Positions 44,741 through 55,377 are shown, counted from the stretch's first letter. The stretch is DNA of 62,968 nt from an uncultured Comamonas sp. (GCA_902175065.1 CABIIJ010000087.1:1-62968), one strand, 5' to 3'. Notes: generated by a model not told the origin, from the letters alone. Translations and numbers: made by a program.

Positions 44741-44956
44741 ATGATTGTCTGCGTCTGCCATCGTGTTTCTGACCGGGAGATTGCCCGCCATGCCCATGCC
44801 GGCATGAGCTTTGACGATATCCAGTTTGAACTGGGTGTCGCCACCCAATGCGGCTGCTGCGAAAGTGCGGCCCGCACGGTAATCATGCAATGCAACGCCA
44901 ATGCCCCCACGGCTGCTCTGCGCCAAGAAACTGCCGCCACGGCGCCTATGGTGTAA
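44741..44956 (+). CDS. bfd: Bacterioferritin-associated ferredoxin
   Basis: The 71-residue [2Fe-2S] protein has ligands C4 and C6 (CVCHRVSD) and C37 and C40 (QCGCC), the order found in Bfd; the extra cysteine at C39 is unusual. Bfd reduces bacterioferritin to release stored iron and is induced under iron shortage. It is the first gene before tonB-exbB-exbD, which fits an iron-limitation response. Confidence 0.92.
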   Translation: MIVCVCHRVSDREIARHAHAGMSFDDIQFELGVATQCGCCESAARTVIMQCNANAPTAALRQETAATAPMV

Positions 44957-45005
44957 TTGCAGGCTTACTTTTCTGGCCCCCTGCTGGAAACCCTGATGAC
45001 TATTC

Positions 45006-45713
45006 ATGCATTCTTTTGAATCCATTGGCTCCCAAGGGGCAAAGCACAAAACAGCGATAACCCTGGCCGTACTGACTGCCCACGTCGCCGCCTTGTGGGG
45101 CTTGCAGCACCTTCCCAGCCCCAGCGTTCCTGCGCTGGTGATTCCTGCCGAAGTGATTGCCACGTTCATTACGCCTGAGCCGGAACCGGTGGTGATGCCG
45201 GAACCCCTGCCCCTGGCCCCGCCAGAGCCAGTGCAACAGCCCAAGCCGACCCCCAAACCGCAGCCCAAGCCCCAGCCGAAACCCAAGCCCCAACCGCTGC
45301 CCAAGGCAGTGGCCGATCCCAACCCGGCGCCGGCCAATGCCCCCGCCGGCACGCTGGATCCGCAGCCCTCGGCACCGGCAGAACCTGCTCCGGCGCCCAC
45401 GGCCAGCAGCACCGCCGACGCTGCACCCACGGTGGTCATGCCGTCGAGCAGTGCTGCGTACCTGAACAACCCGCGCCCGGCCTATCCATCGATCAGCCGC
45501 CGCATGGGCGAGCAAGGCAAGGTCATGCTGCGCGTCTTCGTCAATGCCCAGGGGTTGCCCGAGCGCATTGAAATCCAACAATCCAGCGGCTTCGAGCGAT
45601 TGGACAAGGCAGCCCTGGCTGCCGTACAACGCTGGAAGTTCGCCCCTGGCACCCGCAATGGCGTCGCCGAAGCGATGTGGAACATCGTGCCCATCAATTT
45701 CGTACTCGAATAA
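45006..45713 (+). CDS. tonB: Energy transducer TonB
   Basis: The 235-residue protein has an N-terminal membrane anchor (about 16-36), a periplasm-spanning Pro-rich region (about 57-100, alternating PKP and PQP), an Ala/Pro linker and the C-terminal TonB fold (about 155-235: YPSISRRMGEQGKVMLRVFV, ALAAVQRWKFAPG). It passes proton-motive energy from ExbBD to outer-membrane receptors for siderophores or heme. It lies 49 bases after bfd. Confidence 0.95.
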   Translation: MHSFESIGSQGAKHKTAITLAVLTAHVAALWGLQHLPSPSVPALVIPAEVIATFITPEPEPVVMPEPLPLAPPEPVQQPKPTPKPQPKPQPKPKPQPLPKAVADPNPAPANAPAGTLDPQPSAPAEPAPAPTASSTADAAPTVVMPSSSAAYLNNPRPAYPSISRRMGEQGKVMLRVFVNAQGLPERIEIQQSSGFERLDKAALAAVQRWKFAPGTRNGVAEAMWNIVPINFVLE

Positions 45714-45730
45714 AACAACTTGGAGTTTTC

Positions 45731-46462
45731 ATGGAATCGCAATTTGGTATGGCCCACGTCTGGGCGCAAGGCGACTTTGTTTCCCGCAGCGTGGCGGTCC
45801 TGCTGCTGCTGATGTCGGTCGCGTCCTGGGCCGTCATCATCATCAAGGCCCTGGCGCTGGTGAAACTGAAAAAGTACGCCGGCAAGGCCCAGGACTTTTG
45901 GCACAGTGAAGATTTCGGCACGGCCCTGAACAAGCTGGGGACGGATATCGACAACCCCTTCCGCGCCATGGCACTGGAAGGGCGCGAGGCCGTCGCCCAC
46001 CACCGCAAGACCTGTGACCACCTGCACGATACGCTGGACATCAGCGACTGGATCACGCGCTCGCTGCGCTACTGCGTGGATGCCTGCACACAGCGGCTGC
46101 AGTCGGGGCTGTCGATCCTGGCCTCGGTCGGCTCGACGGCGCCCTTTGTCGGGCTGTTCGGCACGGTGTGGGGGATTTACCACGCGCTGATCGCCATCGG
46201 CACCTCGGGCCAGTCGTCCATCGACAAGGTCGCCGGCCCGGTGGGCGAAGCGCTGATCATGACCGCCTTCGGCCTGGCCGTGGCCATTCCTGCCGTGCTG
46301 GGCTACAACGCGCTGGTACGCGGCAACAAGAAGATCATCAATGGCCTGAACAGCTTTGCGCACGACCTGCACGCCTACTTTGTCACCGGGGCACGCATCA
46401 GCTCCGAAAAACACGGCGGCGAAACCGCCAGCAAGGTGCTGCCGCTGAAAAAGGAGGCCTAA
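45731..46462 (+). CDS. exbB: TonB-system proton channel subunit ExbB
   Basis: The 243-residue protein has three membrane segments (about 17-40, 140-165 and 185-205) and the MotA/TolQ/ExbB core with TAPFVGLFGTVWGIYHAL and GEALIMTAFGLAVAIPAVLGYN. With ExbD it forms the proton channel that energises TonB. The start at 45731 follows TGGAG; upstream codons overlap tonB. It lies three bases before exbD. Confidence 0.95.
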   Translation: MESQFGMAHVWAQGDFVSRSVAVLLLLMSVASWAVIIIKALALVKLKKYAGKAQDFWHSEDFGTALNKLGTDIDNPFRAMALEGREAVAHHRKTCDHLHDTLDISDWITRSLRYCVDACTQRLQSGLSILASVGSTAPFVGLFGTVWGIYHALIAIGTSGQSSIDKVAGPVGEALIMTAFGLAVAIPAVLGYNALVRGNKKIINGLNSFAHDLHAYFVTGARISSEKHGGETASKVLPLKKEA

Positions 46463-46465
46463 ACC

Positions 46466-46879
46466 ATGTCCTTCGGCACCCAGGAAGACAGCGAAGAGGT
46501 GATGAACGAAATCAACATGACGCCCCTGGTGGACGTGATGCTGGTGCTGCTCATCATCTTCATCATCACCGTGCCGGTGATGAAGGACGCGGTGAATATC
46601 GACCTGCCCCGCGCCAGCAACGAGCCGGAACTGATCAAGCCCGAGACCATCAGCCTGAGCATTACTGCCGATGGCCAGTACCACTGGAACAAGGAGGTGA
46701 TCTCGGACGAGGAACTGGCCCAGCGCCTGCAACTGGAAGGGCGCAAGGAAAACCAGGCCGATCTGCACATCCGTGGCGACAAGGACGTGCGCTACGAGCG
46801 CGTGGCCCAGGCCATGGCAGCGGCGCAAACCGCCGGGGTGCGCAAGATTGGCTTTGTCACGGATCCCGTGCAGCCTTAA
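46466..46879 (+). CDS. exbD: TonB-system proton channel subunit ExbD
   Basis: The 137-residue protein has a short cytoplasmic start, one membrane segment (about 20-40) with the proton-carrying aspartate in NMTPLVDVMLVLLIIF, and a periplasmic domain. It is the last gene of the operon, followed by a strong terminator. Confidence 0.95.
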   Translation: MSFGTQEDSEEVMNEINMTPLVDVMLVLLIIFIITVPVMKDAVNIDLPRASNEPELIKPETISLSITADGQYHWNKEVISDEELAQRLQLEGRKENQADLHIRGDKDVRYERVAQAMAAAQTAGVRKIGFVTDPVQP

Positions 46880-46901
46880 CCCCAGCCCTGCAAGCACCAT
46901 G

Positions 46902-46936
46902 AAAAAACCCGCTGCACGAAATGCAGCGGGTTTTTT
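46902..46936 (+). terminator. Terminator after exbD
   Basis: CCCGCTGCA-CGAAA-TGCAGCGGG flanked by six A and six T; usable in both directions. Confidence 0.88.
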
Positions 46937-46948
46937 CATCACCGAAAC

Positions 46949-46978
46949 AGCCACCGCCCCATAGATAGGGCGGTGGCT
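46949..46978 (-). terminator. Hairpin after typA
   Basis: AGCCACCGCCC-CATAGATA-GGGCGGTGGCT, a perfect 11-bp stem directly past the typA stop. On the minus strand it is followed only by GTTTCGG, so full termination may need the next hairpin (46902-46936). Confidence 0.6.
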
Positions 46979-46989
46979 GTTTGGCCGTT

Positions 46990-48816
46990 TTAGCCTTCGC
47001 GGCTGGCGCGTTTGCGCTCGTGTTCTTTCAGGTGGCGCTTGCGCACGCGCAGGCTGGTGGGGGTGATTTCCAGCAGCTCGTCGTCGTCGATGAACTCCAC
47101 GCCGTACTCCAGGCTCAGGTCGATGGGCGGGGTGATCTTGATGGCGTCTTCCTTGCCGCTGACGCGGAAGTTGGTCAGCTGCTTGGTACGCGTGGCGTTC
47201 ACCACCAGATCATTGTCGCGGCTGTGGATGCCGATGACCATGCCTTCGTACACCGCATCGCCCGCCTTGACGAACATGCGGCCACGGTCGTCCAGCTTGC
47301 CCAGGGCGTAGGTGAAGATTTCACCGTCGTCCATGGAGATCAGCACGCCGTTCTTGCGACCACCGATTTCGCCCTTGTAGGGTTCGTAGCTGTCGAAGAT
47401 GTTCGAGATCAGGCCGGAACCCCGGGTCAAGTTCAGGAATTCGTTGGTGAAGCCGATCAGGCCTCGGGCCGGAATGCGGTACTCCAGGCGCACGCGGCCC
47501 CGGCCATCGGGTTCCATGTTCACCAGTTCGCCCTTGCGCTCGCCCAGCGCCTGCATCACGCCGCCCTGGTGGCCTTCCTCGATGTCGGCGGTGACCATTT
47601 CAATGGGTTCGCAACGCTCGCCGTCGATCTCGCGGAACACCACGCGCGGCTTGGAAACGGCCAGCTCGTAGCCTTCGCGGCGCATTTCTTCCAGCAGGAT
47701 GGTCAGGTGCAGTTCGCCGCGGCCGGAGACTTCAAAAATGCCGTCCTCGTCGGTTTCCTTGACGCGCAGGGCCACGTTCGAGCGCAGTTCTTTTTGCAGG
47801 CGGTCCCAGATCTGGCGGCTGGTGACGAACTTGCCTTCGCGGCCTGCCAGGGGCGAGGTGTTCACGCAGAAGTTCATGGTCAGCGTGGGCTCGTCGATTT
47901 TCAGCATCGGCAGCGGCTGGGGGTTGGCCGGGTCGGTGATGGTTTCACCGATGCCGACGTTCTCGATGCCGTTGATCAGCACGATTTCCGACGGGCCGGC
48001 GCTTTCCACCTGCACGCGGTCCAGGCCCTGGAACTGGTGGATCTGGTTGATGCGGCCCTTGTAGCTCTTGCCATCGGGGCCGGCCATGACGACCACATCC
48101 TGGCCCGCCTTGAGCGTGCCCTGGTTGATGCGGCCAACGCCGATACGGCCCACGAAGGTGGAGTAGTCCAGCGCGGACACCTGCATCTGCACCGGGGCGG
48201 CTGCATCGCCTTTCACCGCGGGCACGTGCTCCAGAATGGTGTCGAACAGGGCGGACATGTCCGGGCCCCACTGCTCGCCGGGCACGCCCTCTTCCTTGGA
48301 CGACCAGCCGTTGATGCCCGAGGCGTAGACCACGGGGAAGTCCAGCTGCTCGTCGGTGGCGCCCAACTTGTCGAACAGGTCGAAGGCGGCGTTGATCACC
48401 TTGTCGGGATTGGCGCCGGGCTTGTCCACCTTGTTCACCACCACGATGGGCTTCAGGCCCAGGGCCAGCGCCTTCTTGGTGACGAAGCGCGTCTGGGGCA
48501 TGGGGCCTTCCTGCGAGTCGATCAGCAGCACCACGCCATCGACCATCGACAGGGCACGCTCCACCTCGCCGCCGAAGTCCGCGTGGCCGGGGGTGTCCAG
48601 GATGTTGATGTGGGTTTCTTTCCACCGCACGGCGCAGTTCTTGGCCAGGATGGTGATGCCGCGTTCCCGTTCGATGGCATGGTTGTCCATGACGGTGTCC
48701 ACGACTTTTTCGTGGGCGGCGAAGGTGCCCGACTGGCGCAGCAGTTGGTCCACCATGGTGGTTTTGCCATGGTCCACGTGGGCAATGATGGCGATATTGC
48801 GAATTTGCATACTCAT
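46990..48816 (-). CDS. typA: Ribosome-associated GTPase TypA/BipA
   Basis: The 608-residue translational GTPase has G1 ([15 protein letters not shown], about 15-29), G3 (DTPGHADFGGEVER), G4 (NKVDKPG), then EF-Tu domain II and EF-G-like domains, with a TypA-specific C-terminus (PTSLRVRKRHLKEHERKR). It assists 50S assembly and stress adaptation. It is the last gene of the run from rimP, 22 bases after truB. Confidence 0.96.
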   Translation of the reverse strand: MSMQIRNIAIIAHVDHGKTTMVDQLLRQSGTFAAHEKVVDTVMDNHAIERERGITILAKNCAVRWKETHINILDTPGHADFGGEVERALSMVDGVVLLIDSQEGPMPQTRFVTKKALALGLKPIVVVNKVDKPGANPDKVINAAFDLFDKLGATDEQLDFPVVYASGINGWSSKEEGVPGEQWGPDMSALFDTILEHVPAVKGDAAAPVQMQVSALDYSTFVGRIGVGRINQGTLKAGQDVVVMAGPDGKSYKGRINQIHQFQGLDRVQVESAGPSEIVLINGIENVGIGETITDPANPQPLPMLKIDEPTLTMNFCVNTSPLAGREGKFVTSRQIWDRLQKELRSNVALRVKETDEDGIFEVSGRGELHLTILLEEMRREGYELAVSKPRVVFREIDGERCEPIEMVTADIEEGHQGGVMQALGERKGELVNMEPDGRGRVRLEYRIPARGLIGFTNEFLNLTRGSGLISNIFDSYEPYKGEIGGRKNGVLISMDDGEIFTYALGKLDDRGRMFVKAGDAVYEGMVIGIHSRDNDLVVNATRTKQLTNFRVSGKEDAIKITPPIDLSLEYGVEFIDDDELLEITPTSLRVRKRHLKEHERKRASREG

Positions 48817-48838
48817 AAGTAGTTTCCAAAAGCCGCGT

Positions 48839-49807
48839 TTATGAGGGGCGCGACATCCCTTCCAGAATTTGTTGAATTTCCAGGGGACTGAGCAACCTGT
48901 CCGGTATCAGCTCCCCGGCGCGAATGTGGCCGACGCCCAGCAAAGCCCGGGGTGCCTGGCCGTAGACGGCCACCGCCGCCGTATCCGGCCAATTGCCCCG
49001 GCGGCGCAGGCCGGTGAGGAAACGGGCCGCATCTTCCGGCCCCAGGGTGATGGGGGTGTGACCTTGCAGCAGGTGGTCGGCCGGCAGCACGTGGCGCAGG
49101 CGCTCGTCCTCCGGCATGGCCTCCAGCGCCGCCAGCGTCACGCAGTGCGCCAGGCCGATGCCGCCGGTTTCCGTGCGGCGCAGGCTGCGCAGGTGCGCAC
49201 CGCAGCCCAGGGCGTGGCCGATGTCTTCGGCCAGGGTGCGGATGTAGGTGCCCTTGCTGCACGTTACTTCTATTTCAATAGCTTGTTGCGCTGATTCATC
49301 GCGGGCTTCAGCTATCTTCAAACTGTAAATAACGATATCGCGTGCGGGACGCGCTACGGTTTCTCCAGCGCGGGCGTATTCGTAGAGCGCCTTGCCGTCC
49401 TTTTTCAAGGCGCTGTGCATCGGCGGCACCTGCTGGATGGCCCCGGTGAATTGCGCGGCGACGGCAGCGAGGTTTTCCGGGGCGAGCCGGGCGGCATCCA
49501 CCGGGCGTTCCTCCAGCACATCGCCTTCGGCATCCGCCGTGGTCGTGGTCTGGCCCAGGCGGGCGATGGCGACGTAGGTCTTGGGCGCTTCCAGTTGCAG
49601 AGCGCTGAACTTGGTGGCCGCGCCAAAGCACAGCGGCAGCACGCCGGTCGCCAGCGGGTCGAGGGTGCCGGTGTGTCCGGCCTTTTCGGCCCGCAGCAGC
49701 CATTTGGCCTTTTGCAAGGCATCGTTGCTGGACAGGCCCAGGGGTTTATCCAGCAGCAACACCCCATGCACAGGGCGCCGCTGCACCCGGGTGCGAGGGG
49801 CGTTCAT
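48839..49807 (-). CDS. truB: tRNA pseudouridine-55 synthase
   Basis: The 322-residue enzyme modifies U55 in the T-loop of tRNAs. The catalytic aspartate is in GHTGTLDPLATGVLPLCFG (about 44-62), and a C-terminal PUA-like domain follows. The start at 49807 comes four bases after the rbfA stop with AGGA upstream; an in-frame start at 49831 would overlap rbfA. A short AT-rich stretch (49267-49320) within the gene resembles the palindromic repeats but keeps the frame. Confidence 0.94.
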   Translation of the reverse strand: MNAPRTRVQRRPVHGVLLLDKPLGLSSNDALQKAKWLLRAEKAGHTGTLDPLATGVLPLCFGAATKFSALQLEAPKTYVAIARLGQTTTTADAEGDVLEERPVDAARLAPENLAAVAAQFTGAIQQVPPMHSALKKDGKALYEYARAGETVARPARDIVIYSLKIAEARDESAQQAIEIEVTCSKGTYIRTLAEDIGHALGCGAHLRSLRRTETGGIGLAHCVTLAALEAMPEDERLRHVLPADHLLQGHTPITLGPEDAARFLTGLRRRGNWPDTAAVAVYGQAPRALLGVGHIRAGELIPDRLLSPLEIQQILEGMSRPS

Positions 49808-49811
49808 GGTG

Positions 49812-50189
49812 TCAGTCCTGTTCGGGGCCACGCGAGGCGACGGCCTTGGCGATCAAGGCGTTCATGTCGGCAGCGCGTTCCTGGGTACGGTCGTAGATGA
49901 AGTGCAGTGTCGGCACGGTGTGGATGTGCAGGCGCTTGAACAGGGCGTTGCGCAGAAAGCCTGCGCCCTGGTTGAGGGCTTCCTGGGTGGCGTCGGGGTC
50001 GCCCACGAGCAGGCTGAAATACACCTTGGCGTGGGCGTAGTCGGGCGTGACTTCCACCGATTGCAGCGTCACCATGCCCACGCGCGGGTCTTTCAACTCG
50101 CGTGCGATCAGCTCGGCCAGATCGCGCTGGATCTGGTCGGCGACTTTGAAGCTGCGCTGCGGAGCAGCGGGTTTGGGTTTTCTTGCCAT
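49812..50189 (-). CDS. rbfA: 30S ribosome-binding factor A
   Basis: A 125-residue single KH-like domain protein ([55 protein letters not shown]). RbfA binds the 30S subunit late in assembly and helps mature the 16S 5' end. It lies between infB and truB as usual; the gap from infB holds a palindromic repeat. Confidence 0.95.
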   Translation of the reverse strand: MARKPKPAAPQRSFKVADQIQRDLAELIARELKDPRVGMVTLQSVEVTPDYAHAKVYFSLLVGDPDATQEALNQGAGFLRNALFKRLHIHTVPTLHFIYDRTQERAADMNALIAKAVASRGPEQD

Positions 50190-50198
50190 TAAAAAGAG

Positions 50199-50276
50199 AG
50201 TTGCTTGCGCTTATCCAAAAAGGATTTGCAAGTGTTTTATCTTGCAAATCCTTTAATACCAAGCGGTAAAAGCTAT
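50199..50276. repeat. Palindromic repeat copy G with 14-bp inner stem
   Basis: Between infB and rbfA, outer arms AGTTGCTTGCGCTT (50199-50212) and AAGCGGTAAAAGCTAT (50261-50276) enclose the perfect stem AAAGGATTTGCAAG (50219-50232) with CTTGCAAATCCTTT (50241-50254), loop TGTTTTAT. Located inside an operon that must be read through, it should act as an RNA hairpin that stabilises or is cut, not as a terminator. Confidence 0.7.
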
Positions 50277-50279
50277 GAA

Positions 50280-53135
50280 TTACAGAGTACGGGCAATCTC
50301 GCGGATCTCGAACACTTCCAGCTGGTCGCCTTCGCGGATGTCGTTGTAGTTCTTGAGCTTGATACCGCACTCGAAGCCTTCCTTGACTTCCTTGACGTCG
50401 TCCTTCATGCGGCGCAGCGATTCGATCTCGCCGGTGTAGATCACCACGTTGTCGCGCAGCAGGCGGAAGTGCGCGTGGCGCGTGACGTGGCCCTGCAGGA
50501 TGTACGAACCGGCGACGGTACCGATCTTGGAGGCCACGAACACGGTGCGGATCTCGGCCATGCCGATGATTTCCTCGCGCTGCTCGGGCGCCAGCATGCC
50601 GGACATGGCCGCTTTCACTTCTTCCACGGCGTCGTAGATGATGTTGTAGTAGCGGATATCGACATCGTTGCCTTCGGCCGTCTTGCGGGCCTGGGCGTCG
50701 GCGCGGACGTTGAAGCCCAGGATGATGGCCTTGGAGGCCAGCGCCAGGTTCACGTCCGATTCGCTGATGCCGCCCACGCCGGAGTAGACGATCTGCACCT
50801 TGATCTCTTCGGTGGAAAGCTTCAGCAGCGAGGTGGACAGCGCTTCCTGCGAACCTTGCATGTCGGCCTTGATGATCAGCGGCAGCGTCTGCACGTCGCC
50901 GGAGGTCATCTCGGAGAACATGTTCTCCAGCTTGGCCGCCTGCTGCTTGGCCAGCTTGGTGTTGCGGAACTTGCCGGCGCGGTAGGTGGCCAGTTCACGG
51001 GCACGGCGCTCGTCGGCCATGACCATGAATTCGTCACCCGCCTGCGGCACGTCGGACAGGCCCTGGATTTCCACGGGAATCGAGGGGCCGGCCTGCTTGG
51101 CGGTCTTGCCGTCCTCGTCCAGCATGGCCCGCACGCGGCCATAGGTCTGACCGGCCAGCACGATGTCGCCGACCTTGAGCGTGCCGGACTGCACCAGCAC
51201 CGTGGCCACCGGGCCACGGCCCTTGTCCAGTTGCGCTTCGATCACCAGCCCCTTGGCGGCAGCGTCTGCCGGGGCCTTGAGCTCCAGCACCTCGGCTTGC
51301 AGCAGGACGTGTTCCAGCAATTCGTCGATGCCCATGCCGGTCTTGGACGACACGGCCACAAAGGGCGATTCGCCACCGTATTCTTCCGGCACCACTTCCT
51401 CGACCACCAGCTCCTGCTTGACCTTTTCGGGATTGGCATCGGGCTTGTCGGCCTTGGTCAGGGCAACCACGATGGGCACCCCCGCCGCCTTGGCGTGCTT
51501 GATGGCCTCGCGCGTCTGCGGCATCACGCCGTCGTCGGCAGCGCAGACCAGGATCACGATGTCGGTGGACTTGGCACCACGGGCACGCATGGCGGTAAAC
51601 GCCTCGTGGCCCGGGGTGTCCAGGAAGGTGACGATGCCGCGCGGCGTCTGCACGTGGTAGGCGCCGATGTGCTGGGTGATGCCGCCAGCTTCGCCCGAGG
51701 CGACCTTGGAGCGGCGGATGTAGTCCAGCAGCGAGGTCTTGCCGTGGTCCACGTGGCCCATGACGGTGACCACCGGGGCACGCGACAGCAGCTCGCCCGT
51801 ATATTGGGCGGCGTCCTCTTCGCTGAAGGCTTCGGGGTCGTCCAGCGCGGCGATCTTGGCGGTGTGGCCCATTTCCTCGACCACGATCATGGCCGTGTCC
51901 TGGTCCAGCGGCTGGTTGATGGTGACCATCTGGCCCATCTTCATCAGCACCTTGATCAGCTCGGATGCCTTCACGGCCATCTTGTGCGCCAGCTCGGCCA
52001 CGGTAATGGTTTCGGGCACGGAGATTTCCAGGGCGCGGAATTCCTGCTGCTGGGCCTGCTGCTGCTCGTGACGGCCATGGCGATCCTGGCCACGGCGGCC
52101 ACCCTTGTTGCCACCGCCAGCACGCCAGTTGTTGCCGCCACGGTTGCCGACACCGCCGCTGGAGTCGCCACGGGTCTTGATTTCCTTTTTCTTGGCGCTG
52201 TCGTCACCGGCCCAGCTCGAAGACAGCTTGGCCGACTTGACCTCTTTCGATTCCTTGCGGCCACCGGCTGCCCCCTCGGCGGGCTTGGCAGCCGCCGGTG
52301 CCTTCTTGGCGGCAGTGGCGGAAGTGGCGGTAGCGGCAGCAGCTTTTTTCGTTTCTTCGGGCTTTTCCGGCTTCTTGGCGACCAGCACCTTCTTGGGCGC
52401 GGCCATCATGGCGCGGATGGCCTCGGCCTCGGCCAGCGCCTTGCGGCGGCGGTCTTCCAGGTCCTTGGCACGCTCGGCTTCTTCCTGGGCGCGTTGCTGG
52501 GCTTCCTGCTCGGCCTGCTGGCGGGCTTCTTCCTGGGCCTTGACGCGCTCGGCGGCAGCGGCAGCGGCTTCGGCAGCGGCTTCCTTCTTGGCTTCCTTGG
52601 CCTGACGCAGCTTGGCGGTTTCGGCCTGGGCGTAGGCACGGGCGCGTTCCTCGGCCTCGCGCTCCTTGCGCTCGCGTTCTTCGCGCTCGGCGCGTTCCTG
52701 GGCCAGTTCGGCTTCCTGCACGGCGATCGAAGCGGCCTGCTGGCGGGCTTCTTCCTCGCGGCGCACCAGTTCCTTGTTCTCCTGTTCGGCCTGCGCAGCC
52801 TGGGCGGCACGGGCAGCGACTTCGGAAGGGTCTTCGCGCTGGATGAAGGTGCGCTTCTTGCGCACTTCCACCTGAATCGTGCGGGCCTTGCCGGTGGCGT
52901 CGGCCTGTTTGATTTCGCTGGTCGAGCGCTTGGTCAGCGTGATCTTCTTGCGCTCGCCGCCTTCGCCTACGCCGCTGGCGGTTTTCAAATGGGCCAGCAG
53001 CTGCTGTTTGTCGTTATCGGTCAAGGGGTCGTTCTTGGAGGTCTTGGCTACGCCTGCGGCCTGCAACTGTTCCAGCAGGTCTTCGGGGGATTTTTTGAGT
53101 TCGCTCGCAAACTCGGCAACGGTATTCAATGACAT
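50280..53135 (-). CDS. infB: Translation initiation factor IF-2
   Basis: The 951-residue GTPase has an N-terminal IF2-specific helical domain, a long charged Ala/Glu/Arg region (about 110-360), then the G domain with [17 protein letters not shown] (around 460), [12 protein letters not shown] and TKADK, and the C-terminal fMet-tRNA-binding domains. The size is normal for Comamonadaceae. It lies between nusA (22 bases upstream) and rbfA. Confidence 0.97.
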   Translation of the reverse strand: MSLNTVAEFASELKKSPEDLLEQLQAAGVAKTSKNDPLTDNDKQQLLAHLKTASGVGEGGERKKITLTKRSTSEIKQADATGKARTIQVEVRKKRTFIQREDPSEVAARAAQAAQAEQENKELVRREEEARQQAASIAVQEAELAQERAEREERERKEREAEERARAYAQAETAKLRQAKEAKKEAAAEAAAAAAERVKAQEEARQQAEQEAQQRAQEEAERAKDLEDRRRKALAEAEAIRAMMAAPKKVLVAKKPEKPEETKKAAAATATSATAAKKAPAAAKPAEGAAGGRKESKEVKSAKLSSSWAGDDSAKKKEIKTRGDSSGGVGNRGGNNWRAGGGNKGGRRGQDRHGRHEQQQAQQQEFRALEISVPETITVAELAHKMAVKASELIKVLMKMGQMVTINQPLDQDTAMIVVEEMGHTAKIAALDDPEAFSEEDAAQYTGELLSRAPVVTVMGHVDHGKTSLLDYIRRSKVASGEAGGITQHIGAYHVQTPRGIVTFLDTPGHEAFTAMRARGAKSTDIVILVCAADDGVMPQTREAIKHAKAAGVPIVVALTKADKPDANPEKVKQELVVEEVVPEEYGGESPFVAVSSKTGMGIDELLEHVLLQAEVLELKAPADAAAKGLVIEAQLDKGRGPVATVLVQSGTLKVGDIVLAGQTYGRVRAMLDEDGKTAKQAGPSIPVEIQGLSDVPQAGDEFMVMADERRARELATYRAGKFRNTKLAKQQAAKLENMFSEMTSGDVQTLPLIIKADMQGSQEALSTSLLKLSTEEIKVQIVYSGVGGISESDVNLALASKAIILGFNVRADAQARKTAEGNDVDIRYYNIIYDAVEEVKAAMSGMLAPEQREEIIGMAEIRTVFVASKIGTVAGSYILQGHVTRHAHFRLLRDNVVIYTGEIESLRRMKDDVKEVKEGFECGIKLKNYNDIREGDQLEVFEIREIARTL

Positions 53136-53157
53136 ATCTCGTTCTTTCCTCCCTTAC

Positions 53158-54645
53158 TTATTCCTGATCCTGGTTGAACCAGTGTGCTCGCGCCGTCATG
53201 ATCAAGGCGGTGGCCTCTTCGGCGCTTTGTCCGGTCAGGTCGGTTAATTCATCGATGGCCAGATCGGCCAGATCGTCCCGGGTCAAGACACCGCCTTCGG
53301 CCAGCTTGGCCAGGATTTCGGGGGTGACGCCTTCCAGGGTGCGCAGGTCCTCGGCCACCTGGCCGACGCTTTCCTGCTGGGCGATTTCCTGGGTCAGCAG
53401 GGCATCCTTGGCGCGGGTGCGCAGCTCGGTGACGGTTTCTTCGTCAAAGGCTTCGATCTCCAGCATCTCGGCCAGCGGCACGTAGGCCACTTCTTCCAGG
53501 CTGCCGAAGCCTTCCTCGACCAGGATGTCGGCCAGTTCGGCATCGACATCGAGCTTTTCCATGAACAGCTTGCGGGCCGAATCGGTTTCCTCGGCCTGCT
53601 TCTGCGCCGATTCGGCGGCGTCCATGATGTTGATCTTCCAGCCCGTCAGGTCGGAGGCCAGACGCACGTTCTGGCCGCCGCGGCCAATGGCGATGGCCAG
53701 GTTTTCTTCATCGACCACCACGTCCATGGCGTGCTTTTCCTCATCGACGACGATGGACTGCACGTTAGCCGGCGCCAGGGCGCCGATGACGAACTGGGCC
53801 GGGTCTTCGCTCCACAGCACGATGTCCACGCGCTCGCCGGCCAGCTCGTTGGTCACGGCATTGACGCGCGAACCGCGCACGCCGACGCAGGTGCCGATGG
53901 GGTCGACGCGCTTGTCGTGGCTGATGACGGCAATCTTGGCACGGCTGCCAGGGTCGCGGGCGCAGCTCTTGATTTCCAGCAGGCCCTGCTCGATCTCGGG
54001 CACTTCGTTGCGGAACAGTTCGATCATGAATTCGGGGGCCGCCCGCGACAGCACGATGGGCGCACCGCGCAGGGTCAGGTCCACTTCCATGATCATGGCC
54101 CGCACGCGGTCGCCGCTGCGCAGGTTTTCCTTGGGGATCATTTCACCGCGCTTCAGGCGCCCTTCGACGCGGCCGGACTCGACGATGATGTCGCCCTTGT
54201 CCAGGCGCTTGACGGTGCCGGTAAAGATTTTTTCACCGCGTGCCATGTATTCGCTCAGCAGCATTTCGCGCTCGGCATCGCGGATTTTTTGCAGGATGAC
54301 CTGCTTGGCGGTCATCGCGCCGATGCGGCCAATGGGCACCGATTCGATCTGCTCCTCGATGTAGTCGCCCACCTGCACGCCCGGCTGGCGGTCTTCCGCA
54401 TCCATCAGCAGCTCTTCCGCTTCCGGATTTTGCAGGCCGGCATCATCGGGCACCACCAGCCAGCGGCGGAAGGTGTCGTAATTGCCGGATTCGCGGTCGA
54501 TCGTCACGCGAATGTCCGCCTCGCCCTCGAACAACTTCTTGGTCGCCTGCGCCAACGCCTGCTCTACCGCCCCCAACACCACATCGCGCTCGACATTTTT
54601 TTCACGCGAAATAGCTTCTACCAACATCAACAGCTCGCGATTCAT
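53158..54645 (-). CDS. nusA: Transcription termination/antitermination factor NusA
   Basis: The 495-residue protein has an N-terminal RNA polymerase-binding domain ([18 protein letters not shown]), S1 domain (about 130-200), two KH domains (about 230-340; [14 protein letters not shown]) and two C-terminal helix-hairpin acidic repeats. It controls pausing and termination. The start at 54645 follows AAGGAG; a frame ten codons longer was rejected. Confidence 0.96.
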   Translation of the reverse strand: MNRELLMLVEAISREKNVERDVVLGAVEQALAQATKKLFEGEADIRVTIDRESGNYDTFRRWLVVPDDAGLQNPEAEELLMDAEDRQPGVQVGDYIEEQIESVPIGRIGAMTAKQVILQKIRDAEREMLLSEYMARGEKIFTGTVKRLDKGDIIVESGRVEGRLKRGEMIPKENLRSGDRVRAMIMEVDLTLRGAPIVLSRAAPEFMIELFRNEVPEIEQGLLEIKSCARDPGSRAKIAVISHDKRVDPIGTCVGVRGSRVNAVTNELAGERVDIVLWSEDPAQFVIGALAPANVQSIVVDEEKHAMDVVVDEENLAIAIGRGGQNVRLASDLTGWKINIMDAAESAQKQAEETDSARKLFMEKLDVDAELADILVEEGFGSLEEVAYVPLAEMLEIEAFDEETVTELRTRAKDALLTQEIAQQESVGQVAEDLRTLEGVTPEILAKLAEGGVLTRDDLADLAIDELTDLTGQSAEEATALIMTARAHWFNQDQE

Positions 54646-54740
54646 GCGACCACACTCCTTCGTTCTTGCATTCATGGCGTGCGCCGTCTTGCGGGACGCA
54701 CACTTCTTTCGACTATTTTTTCCTGCAGCCCGCTGCCGGC

Positions 54741-55328
54741 CTACGATGCCTTGGCAGCACGCCCCTTGAAACTGACCACCGGCGCCAAGCGGGCCTCCTG
54801 CAACTCATCGAGCACAAAGCCCAGCGCCTGCAGGGGCGCGGGTTCGCGCTTCTTGCTGACCCGCTGGCCGGGCTTGCGCGGCGGCTCATCGCTCCAGACG
54901 ATCTGCCAGCTTTGCGCATCCACCTGCTCCAGCGTGCCGCGAAACTTCTTGCGATTGGCATGTACCTGCCCCTGGGCGGCCGCGCCGATGGGCGCCTTGA
55001 GGGTGATGTCCACCAGCTCGCCGGCAAAGCGCTCGAAATCCTGCGCATGGCGCAGCAGGCGGTCGATGCCGGGGGAAGACACTTCCAGGCGCTGGTAATC
55101 CACGCCGTCGACCTCCAGCGCAAACTGCAGCTGGCGGGTGACTTTCTCGCAGTCTTCCACCGTGATGAAAGCCTCGGGCGCAGGCGCACTGCCCACACTG
55201 CCTTCTGCCGCAGGCTGCCAGGGCAGGTCGATGGTGATGCGCAGCAAACCGCCGGCAGAGCGTTCAATCTCCACCAGGTCATAGCCCAGGCCGGTTACCG
55301 TTTGCTCGACAATTTGCTGCAATGCCAC
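54741..55328 (-). CDS. rimP: Ribosome maturation factor RimP
   Basis: A 195-residue protein with the two RimP domains (N-terminal [37 protein letters not shown] [19 protein letters not shown]-terminal SH3-like). RimP assists 30S assembly. It heads the rimP-nusA-infB-rbfA-truB-typA run, with a terminator just upstream and a 95-base gap before nusA. About 15 residues near 40-55 ([13 protein letters not shown]) form a family-variable insertion. Confidence 0.94.
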   Translation of the reverse strand: MALQQIVEQTVTGLGYDLVEIERSAGGLLRITIDLPWQPAAEGSVGSAPAPEAFITVEDCEKVTRQLQFALEVDGVDYQRLEVSSPGIDRLLRHAQDFERFAGELVDITLKAPIGAAAQGQVHANRKKFRGTLEQVDAQSWQIVWSDEPPRKPGQRVSKKREPAPLQALGFVLDELQEARLAPVVSFKGRAAKAS

Positions 55329-55377
55329 TGCGTCAATCTTTCGCTTGGATCTTCCAGATTAAAAACAAACGACCAAA

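Noticed and set aside
46981-48822. A 613-codon open frame on the plus strand across typA
   Set aside because: Shadow of typA; composition unlike a real protein.
49267-49320. A further copy of the palindromic repeat inside truB
   Set aside because: AGCTTGTTGCGCT and AGCTAT resemble the arms, but the inner stem is weak and the reading frame continues through it, so chance cannot be excluded.
50205-53132. A 975-codon open frame on the plus strand across infB
   Set aside because: Antisense shadow of infB, with low-complexity composition and no motifs.
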